Shown piece by piece: positions 6,173 through 8,710 of a stretch of DNA of 8,710 bases; the first letter of the stretch is position 1, and every line of letters starts with the position of its first letter. The stretch is from DAIOGN01 sp036745245. GTDB taxonomy: Bacteria; Zixibacteria; MSB-5A5; JAUVRN01. The stretch covers positions 1-8,710 of the forward strand of contig DAIOGN010000130.1 of the NCBI GenBank assembly GCA_036745245.1. The letters are read 5' to 3'. The notes beneath the pieces were generated by a model. That model was not told the origin of the DNA and ran no database searches. It saw only the letters and a program-made list of their open reading frames with translations. The position numbers were made by a program, and so were the translations under genes.

Positions 6173-7330
6173 TTAACTTTCGCGGTTCAGTAAAAGACGC
6201 GCAGCCAGCTCGTCGGCCACCGCCATTCCCTTACGTGTTAAGACGATACGTCCCTGACCGGCGGTTGATACCAGGCCGTCGCTCTCAGCCTTGCGGATCA
6301 GGCGCTCGTGCTCGCTTCCCAGCGAATCCAGTGGAACACCCTGTGCCGTGCGCAGTCCCAGCCACAGGCGTTCCGTGGCCACCTCCTCCGGTGTGAGCAC
6401 CTCGATGGCGCCCACCGGCAGGCGGCTTGCCCGCAACCGATCCCGGTAGTGAGGCCACGAGGCGAGGTTGCGCGAGCGGCGCTCGCACAGAAGCGAGGCC
6501 GCAGAGGGGCCCAGGCCCACATAGGCCCGGCGCTCCCAGTAGGATCGATTATGGCGGCTCTCACAGCCGGGTCTGGCGAAGTTCGACACTTCGTACTGCA
6601 GAATGCCTGCCTGGTCCAGGCGATCGCAGGCCGACAGGTAGAGTTCGGCCTGTGCCTCGGGAAGGGCGCAGCGCACGCGATCCTGGGCCGCAAGCACACC
6701 CATCCGCGTCCTGGGCTCCAGGGTGAGCTGATACAGCGATACGTGCGGTGGCGCATACGTTAGCACCTCCTCCAGGTCTGCATTCAGCTCGGGCAGCGTC
6801 TGGTGCTCCCAGCCGAACATCAGGTCGGCACTCCAGTTGGGGAAGGAACGCACAGCTTCAAGCGCCTCCCTCGCCCGGCCGGCCGAATGCACCCGGCCGA
6901 GGAATTCCAGCCGGTCCGGATCGAACGTCTGAATGCCCAGGGAGATCCGGTTGATCCCGGCGCCGCGCCAGGACTCAAGCGCCTGGGAAGTGATGTCCTC
7001 GGGATTGGCCTCGAGGGTGATTTCCGCCTCCGGAGACAGTCGCAGCCTCTTTTTGAGCGTATCGAGAAGGCGTGACAGCTGCGAGCCGGTGAGGGTGGAC
7101 GGGGTACCGCCTCCGAAATACACAGTGGCCACGGTGTAGGCGTCGGGGGCCAACCGGAGATCCACCATCTCGATTTCACGGCACACCGCGTCCACGAAGT
7201 CGGGAGCCTGCCCGCGGCCGGACGGGTAGGTGTAAAAATCGCAGTACGGGCAGTGCACCCGGCAGAAGGGCACGTGTACGTAGACGCCCAGAGGTTCGCG
7301 GTCGGGGTGTGTCAGCGTGCGGAGGGCCAT
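6173..7330 (-). CDS. hemW: Radical SAM heme chaperone HemW
   Basis: 385 residues, matching HemW (formerly YggW, often mislabelled oxygen-independent coproporphyrinogen III oxidase), a cytoplasmic or membrane-associated heme chaperone that passes heme to respiratory proteins. The radical SAM cluster motif CRVHCPYC has Cys23, Cys27 and Cys30. GGGTPS (73-78) is the SAM-binding segment, and the block EANPEDI (107-113) follows. HemW rather than HemN is indicated by the length, by YEVSNFA (246-252), and by CESRHNRSYW (256-265) leading into YVGLGPSAAS. The C-terminal winged-helix-like end (about 315-385) is present. The ATG at 7330 is chosen because homology begins right after it (LGVYVHVPFC). The open frame further upstream is a shadow of apbE. 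The start overlaps the apbE end by 19 bases, so translation is probably coupled. No clear terminator follows the TAA at 6173. Confidence 0.93.
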   Translation of the reverse strand: MALRTLTHPDREPLGVYVHVPFCRVHCPYCDFYTYPSGRGQAPDFVDAVCREIEMVDLRLAPDAYTVATVYFGGGTPSTLTGSQLSRLLDTLKKRLRLSPEAEITLEANPEDITSQALESWRGAGINRISLGIQTFDPDRLEFLGRVHSAGRAREALEAVRSFPNWSADLMFGWEHQTLPELNADLEEVLTYAPPHVSLYQLTLEPRTRMGVLAAQDRVRCALPEAQAELYLSACDRLDQAGILQYEVSNFARPGCESRHNRSYWERRAYVGLGPSAASLLCERRSRNLASWPHYRDRLRASRLPVGAIEVLTPEEVATERLWLGLRTAQGVPLDSLGSEHERLIRKAESDGLVSTAGQGRIVLTRKGMAVADELAARLLLNRES

Positions 7331-8286
7331 GCCCCCACGATGATAAGCTCGAGCGTTTCCCCGTTCCACTCCGCAAACAGCGCGCCGGCTCCTGCCTGTT
7401 CCAGTAGCCGCCCGGCCGCCTGCGGGCCGAGCACGAACAGGGCGGTCGAGAGCGCATCGGCGTCGAATGCATCGGGGGCGTACACGGTCACCGAGGCGCG
7501 CCCCTGCACGGGGGACTTTGTGCGAGGATCGAGGATGTGTGCGTAGCGCTTCCCGCCTTCGTCGAAATAGCGCTCGTAGTCGCCCGATGTGGACACCGAG
7601 CCAAGAGCAAACGTGAGCCAGGCCAGCGCGGTGGTGTCGGATCGCGGGTGTCTCACCGGGATGAGGAGCGAGTCGGTACCGCGGCAGAATAGCTGGCCAC
7701 CAAAGTCTGCATTCCAGCGCGTCACGCCCATCCCGAGAAGCGCCCTGTCCACCACGGCCAGCGCGTACCCCTTGCCGGTGGCGCCAGGATCCAGATTGAA
7801 GCCGCAAGGCATGGAGGCCGTCTGAGCCGTTGTGTCGAGCCGGACCTTGCGGTAGCCGCACAGCCGGCTCGCGGAGTCGAGTACGTTCGCCTCCGGCCGC
7901 GCGGGGTGCTCGGAGTCGAACCCCCAGGCGTGCACCAGGGTCCCCACGGTGGGGTCGAGTGCGCCTGCAGAGCGGTCGCACCAGGAGAGTGTGCGGGAGA
8001 GAAAGTCGAGCGTGAGTGGCGAAAGGCTCACCGGTGCGGGCGCCTCCCTGCCGATGCGGCTCAACTCCGAGTCGGGGCGGTAGTTCGAAAGGAGGCAGTC
8101 AAGACGGCTGGTCAGAGCGAACGCGGTGTCGAGCGCCCGGGCCGCCAGAGCGCTGTCGGGTGAGTCGATGACCACCGACAGCATGGTGCCCATGACATAC
8201 CCTGTACGCTCCAGCACGGCGCCGTGTGTCGGAGTGGCACCGGCCAGGAGCAGCCACAGTACGGCGCCCGTGGAGGCGCGGCTCAT
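7312..8286 (-). CDS. apbE: FAD:protein FMN transferase
   Basis: 324 residues, in the usual range for ApbE, which takes FMN from FAD and attaches it to a Thr or Ser of target proteins (such as Nqr/Rnf subunits and FMN-binding domain proteins) outside the cytoplasm. Family marks in order: YVMGTMLSV (30-38), the SNYRPDSELSRI segment (67-78), DPGATGKGYA (166-175, matching the LGAIAKGYA loop), NADFGGQL (192-199), SVSTSGDYERY (230-240), HILDPRT (250-256) and the metal-binding DALSTAL (278-284 approx.). The first 22 residues form a Sec-type signal peptide with probable cleavage after THG or GA; there is no lipobox cysteine, so it is likely periplasmic or membrane-tethered. The ATG at 8286 overlaps the upstream TGA as ATGA, and the 3' end overlaps hemW. 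The flavin acceptor protein is not in this window and may lie upstream. Confidence 0.95.
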   Translation of the reverse strand: MSRASTGAVLWLLLAGATPTHGAVLERTGYVMGTMLSVVIDSPDSALAARALDTAFALTSRLDCLLSNYRPDSELSRIGREAPAPVSLSPLTLDFLSRTLSWCDRSAGALDPTVGTLVHAWGFDSEHPARPEANVLDSASRLCGYRKVRLDTTAQTASMPCGFNLDPGATGKGYALAVVDRALLGMGVTRWNADFGGQLFCRGTDSLLIPVRHPRSDTTALAWLTFALGSVSTSGDYERYFDEGGKRYAHILDPRTKSPVQGRASVTVYAPDAFDADALSTALFVLGPQAAGRLLEQAGAGALFAEWNGETLELIIVGAWPSAR

Positions 8287-8710
8287 GAGAGCGGGCGCAC
8301 CGGCGGTCTTCGCATGCGGCGTGTCGGAGCGGCCGGAGCCGGCACCGCAAACCACATCTCCCGCACAGGGGCCACCAACAGCGTAAGGATGCACAGGCAC
8401 ATAAGCGTCGTGCTCACCAGCAGGAACGGGGCAAAGATCTCCGACCCGTAGCGGATGAGCCATGGCAGGCCCGCCTCGGTGAGCACGCTGGCGAACGACG
8501 CCGCGTAGAGTGAAATCTTGAAACGCTCGCGCACCTGGGTGAGGCTGAACACATGGCACAGGATGAAAAACATGATGCTCTGAAAAAACAGGTGCGGGTG
8601 GGTGACGTCGAGCAACTCCAGCATGGTTTTGGGGAAACGCAATTCCTCGGGAGCCGGGTGGTTCTCATTTCCGCGATACCACTCTTCCGTGCCCTGAATC
8701 GTCAGGTGGG
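8283..8710 (-). CDS. Small multi-pass membrane protein next to ApbE, N-terminus cut by window
   Basis: The frame is open through the right edge, so the gene continues beyond it; 141 residues are visible. An amphipathic start containing QGTEEWYRGNENHP and FPKTMLELLDVTHPH leads into about three membrane segments (roughly 38-58, 66-87 and 92-114), then a short Arg/Pro-rich cytoplasmic-looking tail (APTRRMRRPPVRP). The pattern FPKxxxELLxVTHxHLF, followed by a GLPWLIRY-type segment and a final REMW after the last helix, matches a poorly known family sometimes mislabelled 'elongation factor-1 alpha' in Bacteroidetes and spirochaetes; its function is unknown to me. Histidines at the start of the first helix (THPHLF) and inside it (LCHVF) could bind heme or metal, but this is a guess. 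The stop overlaps the apbE start as ATGA, implying coupled translation and a link to exported flavoprotein or electron-transfer functions. Confidence 0.7.
   Translation of the reverse strand, partial: HLTIQGTEEWYRGNENHPAPEELRFPKTMLELLDVTHPHLFFQSIMFFILCHVFSLTQVRERFKISLYAASFASVLTEAGLPWLIRYGSEIFAPFLLVSTTLMCLCILTLLVAPVREMWFAVPAPAAPTRRMRRPPVRPLS

Noticed and set aside
6173..7981. A 602-residue - strand frame extending HemW upstream
   Set aside because: Everything before 7330 overlaps the conserved core of apbE in another frame and looks like a GC-driven shadow; HemW homology begins right after the ATG at 7330.
7312..8559. A 415-residue version of ApbE starting at 8559
   Set aside because: The extension overlaps the membrane protein gene, and the ATG at 8286 gives a proper signal peptide and an ATGA junction.

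Overview
The window is GC-rich bacterial DNA in which nearly every base is coding. It holds eight genes: one on the + strand at the left edge, and seven on the - strand filling the rest. The gene content (a bacillithiol-type BshB1 deacetylase, an 'asparagine synthetase B-like' exported protein best known from Bacteroidetes, and an ApbE next to a small membrane protein) suggests the Bacteroidetes / Gemmatimonadota / FCB part of the tree. This is an inference from remembered families, not a measured placement. I see no tRNA, rRNA, CRISPR array, insertion sequence or phage gene. No stretch over 300 bases lacks a gene; the longest gaps are about 160 bp (6013-6172) and 97 bp (1790-1886).

Layout from left to right. 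Positions 2-1396 (+) hold the 3' three quarters of an ABC exporter half-transporter. It converges, with only 3 bases between stop codons, on a small STAS/SpoIIAA-like protein (1400-1789, -) that has a near-perfect Shine-Dalgarno sequence. Next, reading right to left on the - strand, comes a tight cluster: rarA (6012-4684), an exported 'asparagine synthetase B-like' protein with a class I amidotransferase-like look (4659-3340), an ERCC4/XPF-type protein with a helix-hairpin-helix tail (3340-2576), and bshB1 (2563-1887). Gaps are 24 bases, a 1-base TGATG overlap, and 12 bases. A good sigma70-like promoter (TTGACA, 17 bases, AATATT) lies just upstream of rarA. Further right, a second - strand cluster is translationally coupled: a small membrane protein cut by the right edge (8710-8283), apbE (8286-7312, ATGA overlap) and hemW (7330-6173, 19-base overlap).

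Two genes stand out. The ERCC4-domain protein has lost the nuclease signature: the ERKxxxD motif reads CYMxxxA and the upstream DxRE reads DAAQ, while the fold-defining GDY and the HhH tail remain. It looks like a bacterial pseudo-nuclease, probably a DNA-binding protein. The bshB1 gene is broken: its conserved C-terminus is present in a different frame, and the linker before it looks about 16 residues short, which suggests an out-of-frame deletion.

In functional terms, the rarA cluster mixes replication-fork rescue (RarA), probable branched-DNA binding (ERCC4-like) and a low-molecular-weight thiol gene (bshB1) with an exported protein of unknown function. The right cluster deals with cofactors: covalent FMN attachment outside the cytoplasm (ApbE) and heme handling (HemW).
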